Source: Cyanobacteria bacterium PR.3.49 (GTDB lineage: Bacteria; Cyanobacteriota; Vampirovibrionia; Obscuribacterales; Obscuribacteraceae). From it: a stretch of DNA of 34,020 nt. A program made the position numbers and the translations under genes. The stretch covers positions 1 to 34,020 of the forward strand of contig PNKB01000036.1 of assembly GCA_013997645.1 (NCBI GenBank). The letters are read 5' to 3'. The notes below the pieces were generated by a model. That model saw only the letters and a program-made list of their open reading frames with translations. It did not search any database and was not told the origin of the DNA. How positions within the stretch are numbered: position 1 is the first letter of the stretch; the number at the start of each line of letters is the position of its first letter. Shown in pieces: positions 1 through 7,009 of this stretch.

Positions 1-659
1 ATACTTTTATACGGATGCCATCCCCCGGGACCATTTTGCGACTGATGTTTATTCCAAAGACTCGCTACTTTCTTGCGGCTCTCTTTCCACATCTTCTTGA
101 TGTTTTGAGCCAGGTTGGGCATCGCGATAGGCAGCCAGAAAGGCATTTGCTCTGTAGGATCGCGATTGAGATCGAATGTAGTTGTGGTAGCAGATGTGGT
201 GCGCGGCGGTGGCGTGCCACCAAAGAATTTTGTCGTACTGTCGACGACATTATTCCACATGTTTTCAAACCAATTGCCGCCTGGCTTTTGCGCTGCTGCC
301 CTAGCCGGTGCGCTTGATTTGCCGCCGGCCACGTTGGCGGCAGTTTTTATCCCCGCATCCACGACATCTTGCGGAATCAAGCGAAAAGCTGTTTCAAACT
401 CCTGCAAGGCCTGCTTATCGTAACCCTGCTTCTCTAGAATTTTGCCCATATACTGGTGCGCTATTCCGTTTTCCGGATTGTCGCGCAAGTCTTTTTGCAT
501 GAGCTGGGCGGCTTCTTCCAGCCGACCTTGTGAGTACAGTTCGATTGCCTGCCTCATTGCATCGCTGGGTTGGGCATAGGAAGGCAAACACAGCGAGCCG
601 GTCGAAAATGATAGAACCAGCAAAGTTGCAGTTATCTTTGTCTTGAGCCGTATGCCCAT
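1..659 (-). CDS. Secreted TPR-like protein, C-terminus cut by window edge
   Basis: The frame opens with ATG at 659 and runs without a stop to base 1, so about 219 codons are visible and the C-terminus is missing. The start MGIRLKTKITATLLVLSFST is a classic signal peptide (basic n-region, hydrophobic core) with a probable cleavage site after PSYA near residue 34. Residues about 35-100 read like two tetratricopeptide helices (AIELYSQGRLEEAAQLMQKD, then GKILEKQGYDKQALQEFETAF). An Ala/Pro/Thr-rich linker follows, then a Trp- and Lys-rich stretch. It lies 51 bases downstream of rimO on the same strand and may be its last co-transcribed partner. TPR proteins mediate protein contacts; no specific role can be named. 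The frame is certain, the function is not. Confidence 0.75.
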   Translation of the reverse strand, partial: MGIRLKTKITATLLVLSFSTGSLCLPSYAQPSDAMRQAIELYSQGRLEEAAQLMQKDLRDNPENGIAHQYMGKILEKQGYDKQALQEFETAFRLIPQDVVDAGIKTAANVAGGKSSAPARAAAQKPGGNWFENMWNNVVDSTTKFFGGTPPPRTTSATTTTFDLNRDPTEQMPFWLPIAMPNLAQNIKKMWKESRKKVASLWNKHQSQNGPGGWHPYKS

Positions 660-710
660 GAACGCATTATTCCACAACCAGATTTTTTGTGTTTGCCGCT
701 GCTAGTGCAA

Positions 711-2084
711 CTAGTTTTGACCGGCTAATGCCAGTCCAGCCACGGTTTCAATCGGGAGGTCTTCGAGCGCTTCGCCGTACAAATCATACGGTTTTGCCTC
801 GGTCACTTTGACGCGCGTGAAGTCGCCTAGAATGCAGCGATTTCCTTCTTCGTCGCGCACATACACGAGGTTGTCGATATTGGGCGCATCCCACTGCGAG
901 CGACCTACATAAAGGTTTTTCTTGTCGTCATACGATTCGATCAATACATCGATTACGCGTCCGACCATGGCCTGATTCTTCTTGAAAGCAATCTCGTGCT
1001 GAATGCTCATTATCTTCTTGCGGCGCGATTTCTTGGTGCGTTCTGCAATCTGATTGGGCATGTTGCCGCTTTCGACTTCAGTTTGTTTTGAGTATGTGAA
1101 AACGCCCAAGCGGTCGAATTCATGCTTGGAGACGAAGTCAGCAAGATGCTGTACTTGCTCATCCGTTTCGCCGGGGAATCCGACGATAAAAGTCGATCTG
1201 ATTTTGACGTCCGGCACCAATTGACGAATTCTTTCCACTACCTTTTCCGGATGCAAGGGGCGGGCCATTGCTTTGAGAATATCGGAATGGCTGTGCTGAA
1301 GCGGGATATCAACGTACTTCACGACTTTCGGCAAACGGGCCATTGTTTTCAAAAACTCGTCGGAAGTTTCAGTCGGATAGCAGTACATGACGCGGATCCA
1401 GTCCAGCTCTTCGATTTCATGCAGTGCTTCGAGCAGCTCAGGCAGCGCCTGCCGTTTATAAATATCCAAACCATAATAGGTCGAGTCTTGCGAAACCAGG
1501 ATAATCTCGCGCACTCCGGTGTTCACCAGAACGCGAGCTTCTTTCACCAGCGATTCGATCGAGCGCGAGCGGAAGTCGCCGCGCAGCATGGGAATGATGC
1601 AGAAGGTGCAGCGGTGATCGCAACCTTCTGCGATTTTGAGATAGGCAGAGGCGCCGACGCCGGTCATCATGCGCGGCAGTACTTCATCGTTATAGTCATT
1701 GGGCACATCGCTCACTTCAACTACGCGCAGCGATGAGTCTTGAGAAACTGCTTGATAGACTTCGACGATTTTGGCGATGTCGCCTGTGCCGACAACTGCG
1801 CGTGCTTCCGGGATCTCTGCCAGCAGCTCTTCTTTGAAGTGCTGCGCCATGCAGCCGGCGACGATCAGCTCTTTGCCCTGGTCGGCGAGTTCCACCAGAG
1901 TGCGCACCGACTCTTGGCGTGCATCGCCGATGAATGAGCAGGTGTTGACCAGGCACATCTCTGCTTCTTCATTGTCGAAGGTAACTTCAACTCCGGCTTG
2001 ATTGAGCAAGCCGAGCATTACTTCGGTATCGGTTTGATTCTTTGGGCACCCGAGGGACACCACGCCGAGGCGGGGTTTGCGCAT
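711..2084 (-). CDS. rimO: Ribosomal protein uS12 methylthiotransferase RimO
   Basis: Radical-SAM enzyme that methylthiolates the conserved aspartate of ribosomal protein S12. The 457 residues have the family order. The N-terminal UPF0004 domain carries cluster-binding Cys13 (SLGCPKN, the RimO rather than MiaB signature), Cys49 (NTCSF) and Cys78 (GCMAQ). The radical-SAM CX3CX2C is at Cys155, Cys159 and Cys162 (CDHRCTFC), followed by IIPMLRGD. A C-terminal TRAM domain covers about 380-445. Length is normal. The ATG at 2084 is preceded by GGAG at 8-base spacing. It follows rodZ by 95 bases and precedes the TPR gene at 659. The RimO versus MiaB choice rests on SLGCPKN and on the IIP after the SAM cysteines. 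Confidence 0.96.
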   Translation of the reverse strand: MRKPRLGVVSLGCPKNQTDTEVMLGLLNQAGVEVTFDNEEAEMCLVNTCSFIGDARQESVRTLVELADQGKELIVAGCMAQHFKEELLAEIPEARAVVGTGDIAKIVEVYQAVSQDSSLRVVEVSDVPNDYNDEVLPRMMTGVGASAYLKIAEGCDHRCTFCIIPMLRGDFRSRSIESLVKEARVLVNTGVREIILVSQDSTYYGLDIYKRQALPELLEALHEIEELDWIRVMYCYPTETSDEFLKTMARLPKVVKYVDIPLQHSHSDILKAMARPLHPEKVVERIRQLVPDVKIRSTFIVGFPGETDEQVQHLADFVSKHEFDRLGVFTYSKQTEVESGNMPNQIAERTKKSRRKKIMSIQHEIAFKKNQAMVGRVIDVLIESYDDKKNLYVGRSQWDAPNIDNLVYVRDEEGNRCILGDFTRVKVTEAKPYDLYGEALEDLPIETVAGLALAGQN

Positions 2085-2147
2085 GTTCTACTCTCCATGG
2101 CCGACCACAAATGGATCTAATCGGACACAACCGCACGAGTGGAGACG

Positions 2148-2161
2148 TTAGAGCGCTCTAA
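2148..2161. other. Perfect 14-bp palindrome between rodZ and rimO
   Basis: TTAGAGCGCTCTAA reads the same on both strands and lies in the 95-base gap between the rodZ stop and the rimO start. It could be a protein-binding site or a short RNA hairpin. No T-tract follows, so it is not an intrinsic terminator. No regulator can be named from the sequence. Confidence 0.3.
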
Positions 2162-2179
2162 GAGTGCTTTCCGCTCGTT

Positions 2180-3247
2180 CTAGTCGGTATCCAAGCGACC
2201 ATCAGTATAACTGGATCCGCCCCGTCTGAGCGATTCGCCAGGGATGTAGCGGTCGCCGCCGACTGGTGCGATACGGCGTCTAGGCGCGCTGGTGGTGCCA
2301 TCGCCGCTTGGGCGACGCGTTACCTTCTTTACAATTGGTTTGACGACGGCTGTTCCGGCCGTTGCCGAGGTCGTTGCAGAAGCGTCCGGGGTCGTTCCGG
2401 CTGCTGTCTTGGCCATAAACGTTTTCTCAGTAATCTTGCCCGGCAGACCGAATGTCGACGATTTGCCGTTTTGTTCGACAGAAAGGCTGCCGCCGTTGCC
2501 GGCGCGCACGCGCAAACCCTGCGCATCCTGGAAGTCGCGGCGGTCACCCGCTTCAAGATATCCTGTGAAGAGTGAATCGCCGGTGGCTACTGACTTTACC
2601 TCGACCCAAACGTGCTGGCTGGCGCTCAGAGAAACGCGGCTGTCGGTTGGTTCGGTATCGCCGGGAGCGGCTGGCACGGTCTTGTCCGTCGCCGAAGGCG
2701 GCGCTCCGGAGGGGCTGACGCTGTTGAGTCGGTTGGGCAGATCGCGCATGGACAACACTTGCGAGGAGTCCTGCGGTGTCTGATTGTTGGAATTCCACCA
2801 GAAAAGGAATGTGATAAGTCCGAGAATGACGATGATCCAGAAAACGGAAACGCCCATGGTTCTAAGGATGCCCGGTCCGCCACCCTGTTCCATTTTTACC
2901 GTCCGCACATGCGGAGGCGCCATCATCACAGGCTGCAGCGGTTTGTCCAGCACTGCTCCTTTGTTCTTCGAGCGGCCGTTGCCGTTGGTGCCTTCAGTCT
3001 GTTGACGATACTCTTCCACGAGCGATTGCGGATTGAGTCCGACGCATTCCGCATAACGGCGAATGAATCCTGATACATATACCGGCTCCGGCAGGTCTTC
3101 TGCCGCGCCGTTGTCGATGGACTGCAAATGCGTAACCGGAATTTTCGTGCGTTGATAGATGTCCGAAAGAGAGAGCCCTTGCCCTTCTCTTGCCGATTTC
3201 AATTTTTGACCGATTGACTCAAGCACCATAGTTGTCGCCGTACTCAC
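2180..3247 (-). CDS. rodZ: RodZ-like cell-shape protein (HTH, one TM, DUF4115)
   Basis: Bitopic membrane protein of the RodZ family, which links the MreB cytoskeleton to the wall-elongation machinery. Numbered from the chosen GTG, a helix-turn-helix of the HTH_25 type covers about 10-82 (IGQKLKSAREGQGLSLSDIY onward). A Pro/Gly linker follows, then one transmembrane helix at 132-151 (VFWIIVILGLITFLFWW). The periplasmic DUF4115 beta-domain is at about 205-275 (VWVEVKSVATGDSLFTGYLE). A basic low-complexity tail ends it. The frame is open further upstream, but GTG at 3247 has AGGAG six bases before it and overlaps the upstream stop as GTGA, giving 355 residues. A shorter ATG at 3229 lacks a ribosome-binding site. 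The overlap implies translational coupling to the pseudouridine synthase gene. Confidence 0.88.
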   Translation of the reverse strand: MSTATTMVLESIGQKLKSAREGQGLSLSDIYQRTKIPVTHLQSIDNGAAEDLPEPVYVSGFIRRYAECVGLNPQSLVEEYRQQTEGTNGNGRSKNKGAVLDKPLQPVMMAPPHVRTVKMEQGGGPGILRTMGVSVFWIIVILGLITFLFWWNSNNQTPQDSSQVLSMRDLPNRLNSVSPSGAPPSATDKTVPAAPGDTEPTDSRVSLSASQHVWVEVKSVATGDSLFTGYLEAGDRRDFQDAQGLRVRAGNGGSLSVEQNGKSSTFGLPGKITEKTFMAKTAAGTTPDASATTSATAGTAVVKPIVKKVTRRPSGDGTTSAPRRRIAPVGGDRYIPGESLRRGGSSYTDGRLDTD

Positions 3248-3981
3248 TTGCTCCTGCCATTTTGCAATAAGGACACCTCGGAAGCCGACAGGTGACGCCA
3301 ATCACCTGGCTCCTTCAGGTTCAATTGTAACGCACCAATCCGCTCTCTGACCAATCGAAGCACGTTATAACCAACCTTGGCACACATCCGCCTGATCTGA
3401 CGATTGCGACCTTCCCGGATGACGATAACAAAGGTGGACAAGTTTCCGGATCTCCGTAAAGACCGAATCTTCGCCTTTTGAGTCATTCCTTCTGACAACC
3501 GCACCCCTTCTTGTAGGACTTTCAAGGCGCTGTCTTCGATACTTCCGGTGACGGTCACTCGATATGTTTTTTCTATGTGATGCGATGGATGGGTGAGTGT
3601 CTGAGCCAGCGAGCCGTCATTTGTGAGAATGATCATCCCTTCGGAGTCTCGGTCCAGACGACCGACAGGCTTCAAGTGCCGCAAATCGGGCGGCATGAGG
3701 TCGATAACCGTGCGTCGACCCTGTTCGTCATCACAAGTCGTGACCACGCCCTTCGGTTTGTACAGGACGACGTACTCGTATGACTTCTTATATAAAGGTT
3801 TGCCGTCAACGGCAATAAGATCCTGAAGCGGATCGACCTGCATGGAGAGGTCCACGGTCATCTCGCCATTGACTGTAACGCGTCCGTCCTTGATCAACTC
3901 GTCGGCGTTGCGCCGCGAGCAAATGCCGGTAGCTGCTATTGCCCGATTAAGACGCAGTTTTTCAGGCTCTGGAGCTGCCAT
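3244..3981 (-). CDS. rluB: RsuA/RluB-family rRNA pseudouridine synthase
   Basis: Converts a specific uridine of ribosomal RNA to pseudouridine. The 245 residues begin with an S4 RNA-binding domain at about 9-55 (RLNRAIAATGICSRRNADEL). The catalytic domain follows with VGRLDRDSEGMIILTNDG, in which Asp110 is the expected nucleophile. The later conserved block EGRNRQIRRMCAKVGYNVLR is present. The architecture and the HHIEKTYRV and EGRNRQIRRM blocks fit RluB/RsuA; whether the target is 23S (RluB) or 16S (RsuA) cannot be settled here, so the symbol is tentative. The last four bases overlap the rodZ start. It follows the ytxH-like gene by 48 bases. The ATG at 3981 has only a weak ribosome-binding site. 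Confidence 0.88.
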   Translation of the reverse strand: MAAPEPEKLRLNRAIAATGICSRRNADELIKDGRVTVNGEMTVDLSMQVDPLQDLIAVDGKPLYKKSYEYVVLYKPKGVVTTCDDEQGRRTVIDLMPPDLRHLKPVGRLDRDSEGMIILTNDGSLAQTLTHPSHHIEKTYRVTVTGSIEDSALKVLQEGVRLSEGMTQKAKIRSLRRSGNLSTFVIVIREGRNRQIRRMCAKVGYNVLRLVRERIGALQLNLKEPGDWRHLSASEVSLLQNGRSK

Positions 3982-4029
3982 TTAATGCTTGAGTTGGTAT
4001 TGAATATGGTGGCGTAAACGCAATCGGCT

Positions 4030-4374
4030 CTAGCCCGAAGTTGCTGACTCCACATCGTCAACCAGCGCTTGCGTGCTGTGCCCTGCCATCTCTTGAATCT
4101 TGTTGGAGATCTGCGTTTTTTTGTCGTTGAAATTGTCTTTCGCCGTGCGCAAAACTTCCTCGCCGCGATTCTGGAAATCGTTGAGAGCATGCTCAGCTTT
4201 GCCGCGGAAATCCGTCAGCTGGTCGCTGGCGTTCTTGTAGAGGTCTTCGCCTCCGTCGGCAATCTGTCTTCTCAGATCGGCGCCGGACTTGGGCGCTGCC
4301 AGCATTCCAAACAGGAAGCCCATGATTCCGCCAACTAAAAGTCCTTCAAAAAATCTACCGCTTGAGTCCGACAT
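4030..4374 (-). CDS. YtxH-domain small membrane-associated protein (copy 1)
   Basis: A 114-residue protein of the YtxH type. It has an N-terminal Gly-rich hydrophobic segment at about 7-27 (FFEGLLVGGIMGFLFGMLAA), the hallmark APKSGADLRRQI immediately after it, then an amphipathic, charged helical region suited to coiled-coil contacts. YtxH proteins occur in many bacteria, often near stress or envelope genes, and their biochemical role is poorly known. ATG at 4374 is preceded by AGGTGA five bases upstream; an in-frame GTG at 4383 is less well placed. It forms a tight minus-strand set with the DUF948-like gene (21 bases away) and a second YtxH gene at 4903-5262. Confidence 0.82.
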   Translation of the reverse strand: MSDSSGRFFEGLLVGGIMGFLFGMLAAPKSGADLRRQIADGGEDLYKNASDQLTDFRGKAEHALNDFQNRGEEVLRTAKDNFNDKKTQISNKIQEMAGHSTQALVDDVESATSG

Positions 4375-4395
4375 TTTCTTCACCTCGGTCCATAC

Positions 4396-4833
4396 TTATT
4401 TGTTGCGTACTAATTCTGTGCCCTTCGACTGGGTACTAGTCTCACCGTGTGAACCTTCATGTTTTCCATGAGTGCTGAGGTATGCCTTGAAGCCCGCCAG
4501 GAGCCCGGTTCCCCACACGTTAGACTCTTTTTTCGCCGAATCGGTCACCTTAGTAAGGTTACCGGTGACATCCTCGACCTTTGTACCCACGTCGGTAATG
4601 CTTTGCTGCGCTACCGACTGAATTTTTATCACTCCACCGGCCAATTTGCTCACTTCGCGTAAAGTGGGCGCCAGCTCAGTCTCCAGAGTCACGGCCAGTT
4701 TCTCGTAGGCAGTCAAAGTGCGGTTGACCTGCGGTACGAGCTGTCCGGCGGCCATTGCCAACCCGACAAGACCCAAACTCAGCAGAGCCAGTGCGCCTAC
4801 TACGAGAAAATCCAGAGTGTGTGTCAGTTCCAA
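4396..4833 (-). CDS. DUF948-like single-TM protein
   Basis: A 145-residue protein with one N-terminal transmembrane helix at about 8-31 (FLVVGALALLSLGLVGLAMAA) followed by a long helical region (VNRTLTAYEKLAVTLETELA and onward) rich in Thr, Val and acidic residues. This matches the layout of DUF948 proteins, which in cyanobacteria and Firmicutes commonly occur beside YtxH genes. The role is unknown; a membrane-tethered coiled coil is the safest description. The start is TTG at 4833, supported by AGAGG eight bases upstream; no ATG in frame fits. It lies between two YtxH genes on the same strand, and the three probably form one unit. Confidence 0.72.
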   Translation of the reverse strand: MELTHTLDFLVVGALALLSLGLVGLAMAAGQLVPQVNRTLTAYEKLAVTLETELAPTLREVSKLAGGVIKIQSVAQQSITDVGTKVEDVTGNLTKVTDSAKKESNVWGTGLLAGFKAYLSTHGKHEGSHGETSTQSKGTELVRNK

Positions 4834-4856
4834 AATCTAAGCCTCTTGGTTTAACC

Positions 4857-4873
4857 GTCGGATTTTTACCGAC
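4857..4873 (-). other. Short hairpin between ytxH copy 2 and the DUF948-like gene
   Basis: Stem GTCGG/CCGAC with a 7-base AT loop lies in the 69-base gap of the ytxH-DUF948 unit. In the direction of transcription (minus) no U-tract follows, so it is more likely an RNA-stability element than a terminator. On the plus strand it is followed by six T residues, but no plus-strand gene ends here. Confidence 0.3.
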
Positions 4874-4902
4874 AGGTTTTTTCCGCCTGAGTTTTAACCG
4901 GC

Positions 4903-5262
4903 TTACCTGTGCTGAAACGGCAGAACTGTAGATCCACCCATTTCAAGCTCTTCGCGCTTCTTTGCGGCCGCAAGTTTGCCTGCGGCAACCGCTCTCTTCA
5001 AGCGCAAAGTTTGATCTTCAATCAAAACCTGGCAGTAGTTGAGCGCTGAGGCATAGAGATCGATTGAATCGTCCACCAGCTCGCTGGCTTTCTCAGGCAA
5101 ATGATTGGCGGTCTCCTTGATAACGCCTCTCACTTCGCTGCCGGATTTCGGCGCTACCAGAAGCGCGACGGTAACACCGCCGGCAGCTCCTATGAGCAGA
5201 CCCAAAAACCAGGCTGCAAAGCCGGAATCAGACGATCTTTCATCGTTGGCATATTTGCTCAT
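4903..5262 (-). CDS. YtxH-domain small membrane-associated protein (copy 2)
   Basis: A 119-residue second YtxH-type protein. A polar N-terminus (MSKYANDERSSDSG) is followed by a Gly/Ala-rich hydrophobic helix at about 14-37 (FLGLLIGAAGGVTVALLVAP) and the KSGSEVRGVIKE motif that matches copy 1. A helical, lysine-rich C-terminal half ends it. ATG at 5262 is chosen because AGGAG lies 11 bases upstream; an in-frame TTG at 5271 sits only two bases from that site. It is the first gene of the YtxH/DUF948/YtxH group. Copies 1 and 2 are recognisably related around APKSG but diverged elsewhere, so this is an old duplication or independent recruitment. Function unknown. Confidence 0.8.
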   Translation of the reverse strand: MSKYANDERSSDSGFAAWFLGLLIGAAGGVTVALLVAPKSGSEVRGVIKETANHLPEKASELVDDSIDLYASALNYCQVLIEDQTLRLKRAVAAGKLAAAKKREELEMGGSTVLPFQHR

Positions 5263-5562
5263 CGACTTCAAAACTCCTTCGCATAACGCCTGCCGCCCAG
5301 CTCTTCCGTTTAAACGGGTCCTTCATGCTTGGCATGGGGAGCCGGTAAGCAAGCTCGTTTCGATTGCCTATAACCTTTTGACAATCACCCTGGAGTATAC
5401 CACTCCAGGGCTTGAAATTAGTAAAGAGACAGGGAAAACTGGCGATCGCGGGCAGCCGGTAGAATGCCGGTGGCGCGCGTTGCTGTAGCGTAAAACCCCG
5501 TGTCTGTCAGCGTTTCGGCTCACAATAATCCGTTACACGCGACCGTCGTATAAACGGGTCGC
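5263..5562. other. 300-base gap downstream of coaBC
   Basis: No convincing gene is present. Visible structure: a 12-bp palindrome CCGTTTAAACGG at 5306-5317; a perfect 9-bp stem-loop at 5388-5410; and a 6-bp stem (GCGACC/GGTCGC) at 5539-5562 directly after the coaBC stop. The 10-mer TAAACGGGTC occurs at 5311-5320 and again at 5551-5560. None of the stems has a U-tract on the minus strand. The gap probably contains the promoter of the YtxH group, but I could not place -35/-10 boxes with confidence. Confidence 0.5.
5388..5410. repeat. Perfect 9-bp stem-loop upstream of ytxH copy 2
   Basis: CCCTGGAGT and ACTCCAGGG flank the 5-base loop ATACC with no mismatch. It lies about 125 bases before the start of the ytxH gene. 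No T-run follows on either strand, which argues against a standard intrinsic terminator. An operator or an mRNA-stabilising hairpin fits equally well. Confidence 0.55.
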
Positions 5563-6831
5563 CTAGTCAGCGCTTGCTGGTTCTTTATCGGGTGTTGCAA
5601 ATCTCGCTGCAATGATGTCGCAAAGATGCTCTGCGATAGCGCGCTTAGGCATGCGGGGAAGATTCTCGCGGCTGCCGTCCGCCGAAAGGATTACGACAGC
5701 ATTGTCATCGCTGCCGAAGCCAATATCCGGGACAGTGATGTCATTTCCGACGATGGCGTCGAGATTCTTGCGCTTCAGTTTTTGCGCGGCGTTGCTCAGT
5801 AGTTCTTCTGATTCTGCTGCAAAACCTATGATGAATTGGTCTTCTGTCTTTACGCGGCCGAGCAAATCGAGAATGTCCGGATTCTTGGTCAGCTCGAGCG
5901 AAAAGTCTTCCTTCACGGATTTTTTGATCTTCTGATTCGAGAAGCCGAGAGGTCTGAAATCCGCAACAGCAGCGGTCATAACCAGCGCATCGCAACCATC
6001 GAATTCGGCCTCAACCGTTTCTTGCATCTCCAGTGCAGTCTCAACAAGCAAAACGGAGTAAGCTCTATCGACTTCTACAGTGGAAACTAAAGTGACGTCG
6101 GCGCCGCGCGCATATGCGGCATCGGCCATAGCGATGCCCATCTTGCCTGAGGATCTGTTGCCGATGAAACGCACAGGATCAATTGGTTCTCTGGTGCCAC
6201 CGGCGGTGACAAGCACGCGTTTTCCGGAAAGAGTGCGATGTTCGAGAAGTCTGGCTGCCGCTGCAGCTACGATGGTTTCGACCGCCGCCATTTTGCCGGT
6301 GCCGAAATCACCGCAAGCCAGCTCGCCGTAATCGGCTGCAATAAGGTCATAGCGATAGTGATTTTGCAGAGTGGCAAGATTGTTTTGCGTCGCCGGATGG
6401 TCGAGCATCTTCGGGTTCATGGCCGGCGCCAGCATGATTTTTGCGCTCGATGCCAAAATCATGGTGGTCAAGAGATCGTCGCACAGACCTGCTGCCATCT
6501 TGGCGATGATATCGGCGGTGGCCGGCGCCACCAAAATCAAATCGGCTTTCTTGGCCAGTTCGATATGCTCTGGTTTCCAGTCGGCTTGAGCTTGAAACTG
6601 CTCGCAATGTGAGGGGTTGCGGGTTATGGTCGTCAATGACAGCTGGGTGACGAACTCCCGGGCATTAGGAGTCAGCACTGCGTGGACGTCTGCGCCGGCT
6701 CGCCTGAGCATCGAGGCAATGTCGCAAGCCTTGTACGCGGCTATGCCGCCTGCCACTCCTAAGATGATGGTCTTGCCGTGGAGAGGATTGACCTCAGCAA
6801 AATTGTTATCGCGCTTCTTATTTCTTGGCAT
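5563..6831 (-). CDS. coaBC: Bifunctional phosphopantothenoylcysteine decarboxylase/synthetase
   Basis: Catalyses two consecutive steps of coenzyme A synthesis: CTP-dependent joining of 4'-phosphopantothenate to cysteine (CoaB), then FMN-dependent decarboxylation to 4'-phosphopantetheine (CoaC). The 422 residues show the CoaC half first, with the flavin-binding GVAGGIAAYK at 25-34, active-site His89 (PEHIELAK), Asn139 in PAMNPKM and Cys173 in ACGDFGTGKM. The CoaB half follows from about 200 with VLVTAGGTREPIDPVRFIGN and SSGKMG. Length is typical. The ATG at 6831 has an upstream GGAG about 10 bases away. It is divergent from metG across 178 bases. Confidence 0.96.
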   Translation of the reverse strand: MPRNKKRDNNFAEVNPLHGKTIILGVAGGIAAYKACDIASMLRRAGADVHAVLTPNAREFVTQLSLTTITRNPSHCEQFQAQADWKPEHIELAKKADLILVAPATADIIAKMAAGLCDDLLTTMILASSAKIMLAPAMNPKMLDHPATQNNLATLQNHYRYDLIAADYGELACGDFGTGKMAAVETIVAAAAARLLEHRTLSGKRVLVTAGGTREPIDPVRFIGNRSSGKMGIAMADAAYARGADVTLVSTVEVDRAYSVLLVETALEMQETVEAEFDGCDALVMTAAVADFRPLGFSNQKIKKSVKEDFSLELTKNPDILDLLGRVKTEDQFIIGFAAESEELLSNAAQKLKRKNLDAIVGNDITVPDIGFGSDDNAVVILSADGSRENLPRMPKRAIAEHLCDIIAARFATPDKEPASAD

Positions 6832-7009
6832 ATCGCTGACTCTCCCGGGTCCAAAACCTCACCTGTATTATTATGTGACCATCGGGGATTCTTCGCTAGC
6901 CGCTTGATTTCTCGGCTAAGTGGGTTTGGTGCCTTTTGGCGCTTGCCAATGCCACTAAAAAGTGCCGCTTAGCCGGACTGGCTCTGTTTCTAGCTTTCAG
7001 GGAGAGCAA

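Noticed and set aside
1122..1736. A long plus-strand open frame opposite rimO
   Set aside because: Shadow of the rimO coding sequence with no recognisable motif.
4857..4884. A plus-strand terminator (stem plus TTTTTT)
   Set aside because: No plus-strand gene precedes it; the surrounding genes are all on the minus strand, so it was listed only as a hairpin.
6832..7009. A possible T-box riboswitch before metG
   Set aside because: The 178-base gap lacks a recognisable T-box sequence and a terminator; only a 6-bp stem at 6897-6918 is seen.
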